A stretch of 64,000 bases of DNA. Origin: Ciona intestinalis (taxonomy: Eukaryota; Chordata; Ascidiacea; Phlebobranchia; Cionidae). Shown one piece after another: positions 47,231 through 59,911 of the stretch (position 1 is its first letter; every line of letters begins with the position of its first letter). The stretch covers positions 1-64,000 of the forward strand of contig NW_004190359.2 of assembly GCF_000224145.3 (NCBI RefSeq), written 5' to 3'. The notes under the pieces were generated by a model. The model made no database searches. It had not been told where the DNA came from and worked only from the letters and a program-made list of their open reading frames with translations. The position numbers and the translations under genes were made by a program.

Positions 47231-48856
47231 TAATAAATCTCTTTAACATATCACGTTTATAACTCTCTTCATATACGTCTATAAAATAAACTATACAGAT
47301 ATAAGAATAAGGTAGTTTTTATAAATCACTAAAGTTTCTTAATTTGCCTTTAACACAGACTTGTTAACATCCCAACACATTCTATGGTTTTCGTATTCAT
47401 TCACTTGTTATACCTGAACGTTTGGTTAAGCTGTAACATATTATAACCGTATTTTTTATGACGAGTACATTTGTAAATAGAATACGTTCTAACTAAATAA
47501 TGTTGGTTTCGTTTGGTTTATTTCCGGTTACAATGAAATAGTATGTGTAGAACATGGAAGATAATAAACAGTAGTAGGCGCGGGCAAGATTACTCGTAAG
47601 TGATTATGCAACTAAACTGTAAAGGTACCCTCCATTTTAAAAGTGGTAATTCAGTTGCAGAAAAGCCGGGAAATAAACATGTACACCTTAATTTGTAATA
47701 TTTTAAAATATCAAGATAACATTATTTATAGCCAGAGTGGACACAGTGGTAATTACTTGAGCTCCCAACGATAAACGGAAATAAAGTGAATCTGCTTGTT
47801 ACGTTGTTAGAAGAGTCTATATAGTCGCGCTGTATACAGGACGATAAGTAACACTTGGAAAAACACAAAAATGTACAAACTAAAGATACTCGCCAAACTA
47901 CAAAGAGCTGCGAAAGGACAATTGGATATATACTTAGCCAAAGTAACAAAACCCTCGCTTGAAGCGAATATATATATAGTTTGAATTATTATTAAACTGC
48001 AATTTCATTCAATATCTCAGAATTTCCCAAACCGAACGAAGGGTGATCATAAAGTTTGTACAACAACCTTTAAAACAGATGTAAAATATAATTGTAGGTT
48101 GGTAACATGTTGTTGCTGACTACATCATAATGGAACATAGTTGTAAGGGCGAAAGCGAGTTTCAAACTATTTACAAACGACATCAGGTATTGTTCAAAGT
48201 TTCAGGCATTAATTAATACATCGAAAAACCTGGAATATATTTTAATTGATGTAAAATAACTGTTGTTTTACAACTTTGTTTTGTTAGTTAAATAAACTTT
48301 TTAACTAAAACATAGTGAGATAAGATCGAGAAACATGAAAAAATAGCGAATCTGGGGCACTTATTTATATACATCGCGTATGGTATTTGAGTTTTTTAAA
48401 AAGCTATGTGACTTTCATTAAATTGGGTTTAAATATAACCATAATGGGTAATACAACAGTATTTGTGCAGGTGCATAAATTAGTTAATACAGATTTGAAG
48501 AAGACGTGAATGTGCAATTCGTATGTGAGCTTGTTACCATGGTAATATGGTTACGCGGTAAATTCTGCTGTGGTAAAGCGTGTTCGGTATAAATTATCGA
48601 AGGCAGATTAAGGTCTGCAACAAGCTGAGGTAGAATGTTAATACTTGATATCTACGTCACTCTTGACGTCGCTTTATCTTTGTGACATAGAAATGTTAGA
48701 ATATTTGTTACCGTGGGCGGTTCCGCATTCAATGTAATGTGAGCTGTGATTGGTCAACGAAAGCTGAAACAAAACACGTGATTTTCTAATATGACATGAT
48801 CAGGTGAATTAATTGCAATAGTGATCCGGTTAGTTTTAGCGAAATGACAAAAGCTA

Positions 48857-48905
<49 letters not shown>

Positions 48906-48981
48906 AAACTTTAAGTGCAGTGAATTATTGAAGGTAATAGTTCGTTTTTAAATAACATAATGTAAAGGTAATATTGCGCAA
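47231..48981. other. Intergenic region with (TA)n microsatellite
   Basis: 1.75 kb between the convergent tetraspan (+) and Ig-EGF (-) genes. It contains AATAAA at 47232-47237 and near 47285 for the tetraspan gene, and a (TA)n run at about 48860-48901. Nothing else is recognised. Confidence 0.55.
48860..48901. repeat. (TA)n microsatellite
   Basis: An almost pure TA dinucleotide run of about 40 bases just beyond the 3' end of the minus-strand Ig-EGF gene. Confidence 0.95.
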
Positions 48982-51900
48982 TCAAACAGAAGTTGGTATT
49001 AATTTACAAGTTTCGCAATTTGCGTAGGATCGTATGACAAAGGATTGGTTGTAACACTGTATGTACTGGGATAATAAATTACGTAGTTCTGTTTTGTATA
49101 AGTTCCTGTTTCGTTGGTAAACACTTATAACGTCATCAAAAAACGGGAAGTTTGTGGAAATAACCTTATCTACCACAAAAAATGTTAACGTTGACAGGTT
49201 TAAATATGGACTTACCGGTCTCACAATATTGGCCTGTGAATAATGGTGGGCAGATACAGGACCCTCTGCTGCAGCGGCCACCGTTTTGGCAATTCACACC
49301 ACGACACCTGCGACCTCGATTTTTTCCTTTAGAACGATTCTTACGCGGGATACAAGAATTCTTTGTGGACTTGAAACCCTTGTCACACTTACAAACACCC
49401 TTTCTATTGCAATGACTGTTTGGACCACAAGGCGTTGCGCATTTTTTCCCTGTGAAAATGTAATTGATATAAAAGTGCACTCAAAAGAACTTCCTGTTCC
49501 GAATAAAAACACGATAAACAAATACGTTGACGATATTTTTAACATAAACCTCATTGCTTTTCAACATGCTAAAAATTAAAATTGTTTATGCATGCAAAAA
49601 AATTGCGATTTCACTGTTGAATGCCTTACCGTGCGCTGCTGTGTTTAAAACTTCGCAGCGAAAACCTGATCTCCCAGCCGGACATTCGCAAAAATTGCCC
49701 ACTCTGCAGACTCCATCATTCTCACAGCCTGGGCTGCATACCGGATCTGACATCACAATAACGATGGAAAGAAATAAACACAGGGTATAATGTAACAAAA
49801 TTAAATAAGAATCATTTGTTGAATAAAGCAAAATGAAAAATTAACAATGTGACGTGCAACGTATCATCCATAAAGTGATTGATTTCATGGTGTGTGAACA
49901 AAAGCAAAACCTCCCTAAAGTCTGCGTCTCTGTAGTTATCAGCAGTAAAGTTGCGGTTGGTTTTCCCAGGCTTGTTTTATTTACTACAGTGATCATTCTT
50001 GTGGGAAAAGTTATCACAAATATTCTTAGCTTTCCCATCAACGACCCCCAGTACAACAAACATTTGCGCCTTGTTTTAGAGTTTCATTCATTTCTAATTT
50101 TTCAAGTTATGCTATGTGTAGCAGAATAGCCATTTAGCATAACTATTACTTAAACCATTCAAACCAGCTTAAATAACGTTTAGTTTAAAATAATGCGCGC
50201 CTTATTTAAAGGTTATGGCAATTTAAGGTTGTTAGTATAGCCGGTGGTAAACGGCAGTGGGCAAATGTCAATTTCAATGACACATAGTGTTTGTTTTTAA
50301 AATTAGGTTTTGACCGTAATATCGAATCAACAACGTTTATGAAGCGATAATGATGACACGTGTTTGTTCCGCTGATATGTAAAAGTACGTGAGGGTCCAA
50401 ACAAAGAATAACACTCGGATATTTCCAAGGAAGTAAAATCGATATTGAGTAAACTTAGGTGGTTTCCGTATTTGATGACAAACAAGCCTAGCGCCACGCA
50501 ATGGTGTAAGACGGTAAGCAAACTCATTTACCTTTTCGTTTGGAACCCTTCTTCTTACAACACATCACGCCCGTGGTAACACCTCTGTGGTAGCGACATG
50601 ACGACCTTGTTTTGGCCGATACGCCGTCTTGTACAGTGGCTGTGACGTCAAATTCGTCAGTAGAATTACCACCTTCCAGGAATTGCTTCTGCCAAACACC
50701 GATACGACCTTTGTTGAGGCAAGATGTTTTGCTTCTTTCAAGCGAGCCGCAGTTGGCACCAATGCCAGCCATGCTGTTGCCTTTCAGACGTCGCGAACAC
50801 CTTTATCATACATATAAGTTAGCATATGGCCGTATCATATTTATATTACAGAGAGGTTGTAATCTAGTTATAGTACCTGTTGCAAGCAAAGTGGTCTGAT
50901 GTTGCTGCATCATATGCGTAACACCCACTTAGTGAAACCGTCTCAGCCCAAGTTAGTTTGTTTAGAATGCTTCTATCTCTAAGACCACATACATGCCAAC
51001 CCTTTGCGCAGAGCTGCTTCGACGACTTTTTGACCGTTCCCTTCCACTTTCCACCGCATGCCGCGATTACGCCACTATGAGGAACATGTGTTATTAAAAT
51101 CCTTCCTCTTGTTTAAGCGATCCAATATTTGATTTGTTTCATGTATCCTAACATGAGTCTTATGTTACTTCCCGTTTCTAGAAGAGTCACGTGATATGAA
51201 TCAATATCGTGAGAGGCCTATGGAAAGCAACTCACCCGTGCAGCAAACTCTGCTTTGCTTTGTCCCTGCAAGCGACCAGTTTAGGTCTGGCTTGAATTAC
51301 GGTGACGTCCGACGTGTACGATACCGCAATGCCATGTCTACGTAAAAAGTTAAAGAAAAAGTTAGGGTAACCGTTTCTTTTTCGCTTAAAAGCAAGCCGT
51401 ATGACTAAAATTTCATAAATATTTATAGAAAATAAAAAATAACTTGGGATTATAATGTTAAATTGTAAAATCAGAAATTCGAAAACAAAACCAATCATAT
51501 GTAAAGTTGTGTAAGTACTCGCCCTAAAAAAGGAAATAGAATCGCTTTGCGGTTCACTGCGTCACATAATAAACGAGTAAACTCGTATGACCCTGCCTAC
51601 AGCTGCTTGTAAACATTATTTAATTATGGCACTATCAAATCGTTTATGTCACGGAGTTGGTCTGAAGACGGATTATTATAAGCGGTAGGCGTGTCCGGCC
51701 AAGACAACACGGTACAGCAGCATGATTGCTATTAGTCGTACAATCTATGATTTTAGTTGGATTCAGTTTTGCTTAGATTGTAAATCCTATATAATTACAA
51801 CGGTCCAACTCTATTATGCTTGACTTCCTTTCAATGTTTAAAGTGGTTGTTTGTGAAATTTAAACCAGACTTCGTCGCGCTTGGTAGTTCTCTCTCGACA

Positions 51901-54570
51901 TGTTTTGATCTAATATTTCATTATTACGTCACACATGGTAAAGAATCTAGGAATTATTTTTATTAGTTGTTTTACTGTTGTGGTCATTGAGTAACACCAA
52001 TTTCTACAAAATAATACGCGCCAAAAATGTTGTAGTTCAGTCACTTTACTGTACTGTATACCTGTTTTCAGCTTTGCACATGTATAGACCTTCAACATCG
52101 TCAGCAAGAGGTGAAATGCGCAGTTTGGAGTAAACCAATTTGTCTTGGGCGACCTCTTCAACAGTAACACCGACAGTGTTTACTTGAAAGCCATTCTTGT
52201 ACCAAGTTATTTCAGGAAGAGGACTGGCGACAGCTTTACATTTGAGCACGATTTCAACTCCCGCTGGCGACTGTACTGACGACACCGGCGACACAGTTAT
52301 TATGGGAGTAGAACCTGTTTAAAATACATGTTGTGGTAAGCTATACCTTATGTTTAAACCAAACGAAATCACTAACAGCATAACAGATACACTCTGCATA
52401 CGATATGCAACAGAGCACAAAGTCCTTAATGGGTTTTAAAACACCGAATTTTACCTTTCCGTCTGTCTCGGCAGCACACAACACCAGTCATCCAAGGTTT
52501 GTGTTCGCATGGTCGATGCCTAAACATTCGCGAACTTGCGGTAACTTTACCACGACCAAAACATGATCGGTCATTCTGATTCTGATGTGGACAGTCAGCT
52601 CCAATTCCAGCCAAGTCATCCTATCAATAAAATATAAATATTTCCGCGAAACTGGACCATTCAATGATACTAACGTTCTCGGAAGAACACTCTGTGCACA
52701 AATCTCCTCTGTTCGCAGCATTTATGGCATAACAACCCTCGATGTGGACAGTTTGATACCAAGATATACCCGACAGTTGTTCTGTGTCATTCCTGAAATA
52801 GTAAGCTGGTATGTATATGTGTGTCATTGAATTTTATTGAAGGAATGGCCTAAAAAAAGGTTGTCTAGTCGGGTAAATCTGTATAAAACATTACCAGGAA
52901 CAAACGTGCCATCCAAGACTGCACAGTGGTGCATCTCTAACATGACCCTCCCAAGTGCCTTTACAAGCTGACACGTCACGGTGACGAAATAATCCATCTT
53001 TGCGTCCATTCGAACAACCAAAATCTATGTAAAAGACACAACAGTTATAACCTTTATCATAGACTGTGACGCTTCATAATATATACAATACCAGCACGTT
53101 ACATGCCTTTCTCTTGTGCAGCTATTTGTGATCTATATGTGGACGCTAAATGTATGTAGTGTTTATGTTTAACTATTTCGATATTGGTAAACATGTTAAC
53201 ACATTAACGAACAAGTTATTTTCGCGGGTTACGTGGTTATCGTTGATAAGTTAAACAAGAGCAGGTTAGGATAAACAAACACCATAACGATTGGAGCATG
53301 TTATGCTGTTGGGGCGTGTAGTCTTCCAGAACTTACTACTTCTACTGTCTCCGCTACAGCGTTCTTTTGAATGGTCGATTTAATAGCGGATTAAAATGCC
53401 ACGTTTAACATGGCGTTTATATCAATCGTAAAAGCAGAAGCCGGTAATTAGATATCAATTTAAGACGACTGTGGTGTTTTCATATTAAAGCGAGGAACGT
53501 TTCATGTAAATTACAGAAATGATTCATCGAACATTGGACTTTGTAAGCTGGTGGTAGTTATTCTTAAAAAAATATGTCAGCGGCTTAAACCACCGCTGAA
53601 CGACCAGAACGGACTTTGGACTCTTAGTTTTACAATTACGTCATTTTGTTGTACTTCAGTTACCCTGGTAACTGTTGCGTGTCGGTTGAGTAACGAAAGT
53701 AACAATGGAAATTATTTGTTTGTGCTTCATTCACAACTATTTTAATGAATGTCAATGAATCATGCAAACCACGTTGCTTGGTGTAAGTTGTAAGAATGGC
53801 CGGAACTGCTGTCATTTTACAATTTTATGTCACACCTCACCGGCTAATTGTCAGCATAAAACGAAAATACTCTAACTGGAGCAATTAAACTCTTAACAAG
53901 ATAATAGAACTGGTAATAGATGCAAACTTTTAACATTGTAATGTCTATTTATTACTTTTTTTATGGCTGGCTGGTAAATAGCAAGCCACACAACTAACAC
54001 CGCACCAAAACTATAGAACGTATATGTTGATAGAGAGAGTATCACACGCAGTATGCTACAAAATACGTTTAAGTTTACCATTTACAAGTCAACAAAGAAA
54101 TGAGTTTGAACTGGCTCGGGTCGCACGATCGTATATGTGTACATGGAACCAGTAAATCAACTTGCTCGCCAAACCTTTGGCGTAAACAAGAGCAATGGAA
54201 TAGTAGGTGTGTCTGGAATGAGTTTTTCACAAACGGAACAAAGCCTATTCCCGCTGGCTATCGTATGACACTCAGTCTTTGCAAAAAACATTGAATGACC
54301 TAGTTTTACCAGCCAGTGTTCAATGTATGTTAGAGCCAAGACTTGATATCGTTGTACGCAGTAACTAATAATTATTACTTTAAGCATAGTACTGTATAAG
54401 TAAAAGTATTAGTTTAACTTCTCCGATAGAATTATAGACAGATACGCTTTATGAAACGAAGTATTTCACTTACTTTGTGGAACACGAATTGTTGCAAATT
54501 CTGCTTCTACTGTTAGACTGATTGCAGCCATAATAGTGGCAAGTATAATAAGACGCAAGGCTCCAGACAT
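48982..54570 (-). CDS. Secreted protein: two novel Cys-rich modules, Ig domain, three EGF repeats
   Basis: Eleven exons in phase on the minus strand: 54570-54474, 53024-52895, 52792-52675, 52620-52455, 52314-52062, 51337-51236, 51074-50877, 50773-50532, 49746-49630, 49449-49216, 49169-48982; 614 residues. Order: signal peptide (LIILATIMAAISLTVEA); Cys-rich module 1 (ACKGTWEG, LCSLGWHVCSW, GCYAINAA, LAGIGADC, GVVCC); an I-set Ig domain (IVLKCKA, ITWYKNG, GLYMCKAENR); Cys-rich module 2 with the same landmarks (ACGGKWKG, LCAKGWHVCG, GCYAYDAA, MAGIGANC, GVMCC); three EGF-like repeats (CSPGCENDGVC, CGPNSHCNRKGVC, CQNGGRCSRGSC); and a tail without a membrane helix. It is probably an extracellular matrix, adhesion or immune protein. 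I do not recognise the module by name. The last exon rests on phase and acceptor only. Confidence 0.82.
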
Positions 54571-54670
54571 TTTCACTTCAGTTTAGAAGAAAATTAAACA
54601 ACGAAATACAGTAACAAGACAAACTCATTCAACCTTAACTTTTCTGCAAGAGTTAAACGAATTAGTAAGT

Positions 54671-54680
54671 TTATATAAAC
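54671..54680 (-). promoter_or_regulatory. TATA box candidate for the Ig-EGF gene
   Basis: On the minus strand GTTTATATAA lies about 100 bases upstream of the ATG at 54570, at a suitable distance for a short 5' leader. Confidence 0.45.
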
Positions 54681-56126
54681 TATCGTATCGTACTAACTTT
54701 CATAACTCAAGTAACAGAACGATGACTGACTGATAAAACGGTTTATTGACTAAAACAGCACTGTCGTAGTAGATTATGCTAATTCTTTAATTTTATTATA
54801 AATTAATTTAAAACGTCATCTTGTCTGGTAAATAAGTCAGATTTACCAGCTAACATACTTTCCACATTCCATAACCATCGCGCCGAGGCGAAGTCAGCTA
54901 CTGAATCAGCGATCGTGCGATCGATAAGAAACTGTCTTGGAATAAATGCTAAAAAAAGGCGCGGCAGTCCCTCTCTCGCTGTATCACATACTAAAATATG
55001 AACTGTAAGACCGAGGCCACTGCCTTGAAATTGGACCTTCGATCCTTTTGCCAGCTGCGGTTGATGCAATTTACACTTACCGATGTCGTCAACCGCTAAT
55101 CCCATAGCAATCTGCCGCATTATCGCCTTGTCGTCTTATCTTCAATCGGTAAATAAACAATACAAAGTCCATCAGTTGTAAATTTCATCGAAAATTATGT
55201 TAAAGATAAAAGTTGTTCTTAGGTGAAGTCTGTCGAAGATTTTGTTGGTTTTATGGCTGGCATTTTTATTACTTTGTGTCGCATCTCTTATGGCGCGTCC
55301 ATGCATATTTAGCGGTTAGGAATAATTGAAATACGGTAGACAACCCCTCGGAAGTGAATGTTTCCGCACAAACTTTAGTCAGCACATGTTTGCGGAAGAC
55401 CACCGCTGTCGGAACAACGAGTCATTTGAAAGTTAACTACGCAACGTATGTTTATGTTGACATATATTCGCAAACTGTTTTGTTGACAAACAACTATAAA
55501 GTATTTGCACGACCGGGTGTTTTGTTTTAAGTAGTGTGACGTGCCGGTAAAAGTAAACTCGTAATTTTATGAATCATTATTTGTGTTAGAATTGTTTATG
55601 TAACAAAAGTGGTTTATAAAGAACTTAGCCGAATCATGATCAAACGTGAAACCGCATTGACACATTATATTTATGTTAAACGTTACACACATTCCTAAAT
55701 TGAAAATACGATTATTTTATTTGATTGGGAATTTACCATTTTTGTAATGTAGACATTATTTGTACTCTCTAGCAGCACCGCGCGGCGTGAATAACGTAAT
55801 AATAAGGACAAAATCTCCGCATTGATTATCTATTGTAAGAATACGGTGCATTTATTTATCAATTTTTGACAAAAAGTGTTTTTCTTGTTGGACATGCAAT
55901 TCTTATATAAAAACTTTTCCGTCAAAAAGTAATTTATCCTATGTTTTATTTTTTAGATAAAAATGTTCCCTAAATCATTAATAGCAATATAAATATATAA
56001 CTTATAGTTAAACAAAGCAAACTGTTCGTCTACAAACTTATAACAAAATGTTAAATGTTTGTACGTGAACCAACAAAATACATGTTTTTAAGCGATGTTT
56101 AAAATTGCTGCGGCAATGTATTATGG

Positions 56127-56322
56127 TATAGGGTAATATGGTATATTTTATCGTTCCATTTTGTAGTAAACAATATTACAATAAACAGAATATTTACAGA
56201 ACTATGTATATATAACTGTACCCCCGCGGCTGTAAAAAAACTTAGTTATAAAAACACGATACGTATAAGTATAACTATTAGGTGTTAACAATATTCCATC
56301 TTGCCCCACAGCCATAGCACTA
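56127..56322 (-). mobile_element. Diverged MITE copy
   Basis: Reverse-orientation member with worn ends: TATAGGGTAATATGG at the left, CGTTCCATTTTGTAGTAAAC inside, and ATATTCCATCTTGCCCCACA at the right. Confidence 0.6.
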
Positions 56323-56514
56323 CATGTTTTGCTTTTGGAAACCGCAAACAACTTAAAATCACTGTGCTAAAAACTATATAGGTTGCTAGGACGTTTTACT
56401 TCATCCATGGATGATTCAGCATTTTGTTGTTGTGTCACATGTCAGCTACTCGTGCAAATATAAACCATAGGATCGGTGCTTGTTTGCGACAGACACAGGG
56501 AGATAACTGCATAA

Positions 56515-56521
56515 TATAAAA
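56515..56521 (+). promoter_or_regulatory. TATA box candidate for the glutathione peroxidase gene
   Basis: TATAAAA lies about 230 bases upstream of the ATG at 56746. A short upstream frame (ATG near 56572, about 11 codons) would sit in the leader. Confidence 0.35.
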
Positions 56522-56745
56522 CCGTTTGCTACATGTTGTGCAGGGTTAATATTGAGCAGGTTCCTTTTAGACATGAGGTTCAGGTTCTTAGCTTGCTTTC
56601 ATTTCTAAAGAAATAGGGATGCCTTACTTTACGTCGTTTATTTGTATTTGTTGTATTAAACTTTATACAATTTACAGTTTGTTAAAATATCGTTTTTAAA
56701 ACGTGTAAAATACCTCTTGTTGTAGAAATAAGTTCGTATTATAAA

Positions 56746-58115
56746 ATGCATCAAAAAGGCGCGGTTCCCGCCGTGCTTCTGGTGCTAGGCACTTTGGCTG
56801 TTGCAACTTCTATAGAAAATTCAACATGTTTTCATAACACGGTAAAGTTACTTCTATTTTTAATAAACATGAATTTAATTATTTTAATCTATTCTTTATA
56901 CTACATTTAATAAAATCTTATATGTTTTAGTTTTCTGTGTACGACCATTCGTTTCCGACCTTGTCAGGTGAAACGGTAAACCTCGGGGAATTTCGTGGTA
57001 ACGTCTCCATGGTGATCAATGTCGCCACTTACTGAGGGGCGACTGTTCCACAATATAAAGCCATGAATGCACTGTCTGAGGTACAAACTATACGTGTTGA
57101 ATATATATTGATTGTATTTGTTACGATTATATAGCTTTTATTCTGTTTTGTACAGTTATGTTTTTTGTGTCAATTATAAGTAGAGTGGTAGAAATATTCT
57201 CCCATATTTTAACACCGAATTTCAATAGTTCATAACTACAATCGACTTTGACACGCGATATTACTGTCGTGGAAATATTGTCAAAAAATCCTAAGATTTT
57301 TATTTGTTTGTCATCAAGTTTGAGTCTGTATGAAAAAAATTAATAAAGTGTTCTACCAACCTATATAAATTTATGTTTGTCATATCAGGTAAACATAAGT
57401 ACAGAATATTGGTTAATCGCAGGAATACACCCAATCAAGTTTTGTGACACTGGCCTTCCCATGCAATCAGTTCGGACTCCAACAACCAGAAGCAAACGAC
57501 GAAATATTAAACGGCGTTATGTATGTTCGACCTGGACACGGGTTCGTTCCAAACAAGAAGATTTATTTCTTTAGTAAAACGCAAGTAAACGGAGGTAGCG
57601 AAGATCCGCTGTTTACATCGATTAAGGTATGTTAATGTATTACAAAGAAAACTTGAATTTTTAGAAGCAATAAGTGTCATTTATATTTATAATATTTAGC
57701 ATTGCGCATTCTAGCGCAATTAATTCACTCCAATGTGTATAAAGTAATACAGGACATTATTTAATTGTAACAGGCTTCTTGTCCCCCGACCACTAACAAC
57801 ATTGGAATAACATCTGAATTATATTGGACACCAATTAAAGCAAACGATATATATTGGAACTGGAATAAATTTCTGCTGGATAAAAATGGGATGATCAGGT
57901 TGGTTTGTAATGTTTACTCTAACTGAAATTACTTACGCCCAATTGCATATTATACTGAATATAAAACACACATAGTGCTCCACGACGGTCCCTTAGTATT
58001 AATTGGTCAGACGATACGTGACGTCTTTTTTTGCATTCACAGATATAGGTTCGGAAGTGCTGTTACTGCCACGCAATTAAAGCCTTGGATAGATCAGCTA
58101 CTTAACGAAAAGTAA
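56746..58115 (+). CDS. Secreted selenocysteine glutathione peroxidase (GPx3-type)
   Basis: Reduces hydroperoxides at the expense of glutathione, here probably outside the cell. Five exons in phase, 56746-56841, 56931-57080, 57423-57626, 57774-57898 and 58043-58115, give 215 residues if the in-frame TGA at 57033-57035 (codon 67) is read as selenocysteine. The context is NVATY-Sec-GATVPQY, exactly where Sec lies in GPx1-4, and the frame continues with full homology. The other catalytic residues are visible: Gln in FPCNQFG and Trp/Asn in WNWNKFL. The PGHGFVPN, SELYWTPIK and IRYRFG blocks are typical of the tetrameric GPx1/2/3 group. The N-terminus (VPAVLLVLGTLAVATS) is a signal peptide, which points to a GPx3-like or GPx5/6-like secreted form. 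A SECIS candidate lies 67 bases after the stop. A standard gene finder would end this protein at codon 66. Confidence 0.93.
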
Positions 58116-58181
58116 ATGCTTAATCGATACCAATCAGGAATCATGAGGGTCACTGATTTGATACATTTTTTTCTGGATGAG

Positions 58182-58233
58182 AACATTTATGAAATCTTTA
58201 TCAGAAACTGTGCATAAACAGATGATGAAGGTT
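58182..58233 (+). promoter_or_regulatory. SECIS element candidate in the GPx 3' UTR
   Basis: The eukaryotic Sec-insertion hairpin is expected in the 3' UTR. Here ATGA (58189-58192) faces TGAT (58223-58226), giving the non-Watson-Crick quartet. AAA (58205-58207) lies 12 bases after ATGA in the apical loop. Directly below the quartet, AACATTT (58182-58188) pairs with GAAGGTT (58227-58233) with one A-G mismatch and one T-G pair. The upper helix is imperfect and slightly short on its 3' side. Confidence 0.75.
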
Positions 58234-58489
58234 GATGACAGGTCACGAGAGATGAGGTTTATTAGTCGCAAGTACTTGGTGCATTCTCTTGTTGCGAGTA
58301 GACCTTTGATTTCGTTACCGAACTTTCTCTATTCACAAATTGAGTTATATCGTTCAGTTGCTTTCTCCTTATTAATTTGCCGAAAAACAATACATTATCA
58401 ACAAAAGAACAAATATAATAATATTTGGTTTGTATAGTCAATGTATTCAGACAGCTATGGACCACGGAACTTTTTTGTGACCCAGAACG

Positions 58490-58615
58490 GAGCCTTGGCC
58501 CATTCGTGCTGCGCAGTTGCCTGTATAACCATATGGTTATGGGTTCAAGCTTTGTCGCTTCTATTATTGTTGGCGTATGTGTCATTGGACAAGACTAACG
58601 GCAATTGCTCCAAAC
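58490..58615 (+). mobile_element. tRNA-derived SINE copy
   Basis: Shares with 37420-37547 the B-box region GGTTATGGGTTCAAGCTTTG, the following GTCGCTTC block, the GTGTCATTGGACAAGACTAA block and the end CAATTGCTCC. The A box is worn (GTGCTGCGCAGTTG). Its presence in a second place and on the other strand supports a repeat family. Confidence 0.65.
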
Positions 58616-59911
58616 CAGTGGTCACTATAACATATGATCTAAACTGTCAGCCATGTAGAAAATAACATCACTCGCAAAGTTTCATACGTGCTATATAGCT
58701 CTGGGACGACGTGAACATCACCATTGAGTTATAAACATTTAAAATATTTGTAAAACTATTTTAAACAAAATCCAAGTCGAAATTAGGAGCGATCAAAAAC
58801 AGCTGGTTTCCTGCTTGATCGGAACAATTGTAATCACACAAAACTGTTACCAAGCAGCGCTGTTCAGTTTCAATGCATTCGCATCACGAGTGAGCACCGT
58901 CGCCTGCCGTGCGGTTTATTAACAGTCAGTGTTATTATTCGCACGATTTGAATGAGATTATAAAATCTTTTAAAAATCCTCACAACTATGCCAAATGTTT
59001 AAATAATTTCTTATTTCAGATTAACGATTTCATGGATTGGTTAGTTTAATTCACCGTCTGTCGCTGACGGTGTACATTGTCTGTAGGGACTAAGGTTTGC
59101 TCGTCAATATCCAATTTACGGTTCTACGCAAACGTCTGTAGTCTGTCCACCGTTGACGGTTCAAAACCGCTGTGGGAATCGAAATACGCTGACATATGTT
59201 GCACTAATTTCAAATGTTAGCAGAATAAACATTCATGTATTTAGGAGTACCAGTAAATATTGCGTAAATGTAGCAATTTTTATGTATGGTAGTGTGTGCA
59301 AATAACTCAGGGATTGTTAGGAGAAATAGGCACTACTATATATTCCGGTCGCGCGTTAACACAATGGTAGGATATAGAACAGTATTTAACAAAGTGACAA
59401 TAACGTATGATCGGAAATCGCACCTTTTGTTGGGCGAGCGCCTGCATTGCAGCTCATCAGCTACCACAACCCATAAACCATAGGAGGGTATCATGCTGCG
59501 TAGACTTCTTTCGACGCTCATAAAAATAGCGCGACGATTCAAAGAAGGGACAGTTGGCTTTGATAACAGATGGATTCGGTTCGCGTTAAGTCAGATTCAG
59601 AGTAATGCTGAGTTATATAAACGAAAGCGAGTGCTTATTTTACTACAGGGAGAAACATTTGTAGATACAGGTTCTATAAAAGTAGTGTTAGTTTTAGTTA
59701 CAGGCGATTGAAATTGATTATATATTGCAAAATCAAAAACTTAGTATTATCTTTATACTGGATCTGCATTTTTTTAGCATGTCATGATGTGATTGTTGAT
59801 TTACAACAACGTTTGTAAACGATGGTTATTTCTGGTCAGTTTGTATTCCAAATAAACATGAATGTGTAGTAAAATAGTTTTCTTTGTAAAATTTTCTACG
59901 AAGAATATATA

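Larger units (their letters stand above)
54681..56745. other. Intergenic region between Ig-EGF and GPx genes
   Basis: 2 kb of divergent upstream sequence. It contains one MITE copy (56127-56322) and a TATAAAA candidate for the GPx gene at 56515-56521. A minus-strand frame at 54803-55120 (105 codons) has no recognisable domain. Confidence 0.5.

Noticed and set aside
49286-49790. Plus-strand frames over the EGF exons
   Set aside because: They are shadows of the minus-strand Ig-EGF gene, whose exons have correct splice sites and Cys spacing.
54803-55120. 105-codon minus-strand open frame, starting MRQIAMGLAVDDIG with a donor-like site
   Set aside because: No recognised domain, no partner exon found; possibly a first exon of something, but not supportable.
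57033-57035. TGA in the GPx frame as a sign of a pseudogene
   Set aside because: It is at the exact Sec position, the frame continues with conserved blocks, all exons splice in phase, and a SECIS candidate follows.
59286-59711. Open frames including a basic 72-residue frame
   Set aside because: No domain, no Kozak-like context, no splice partner.
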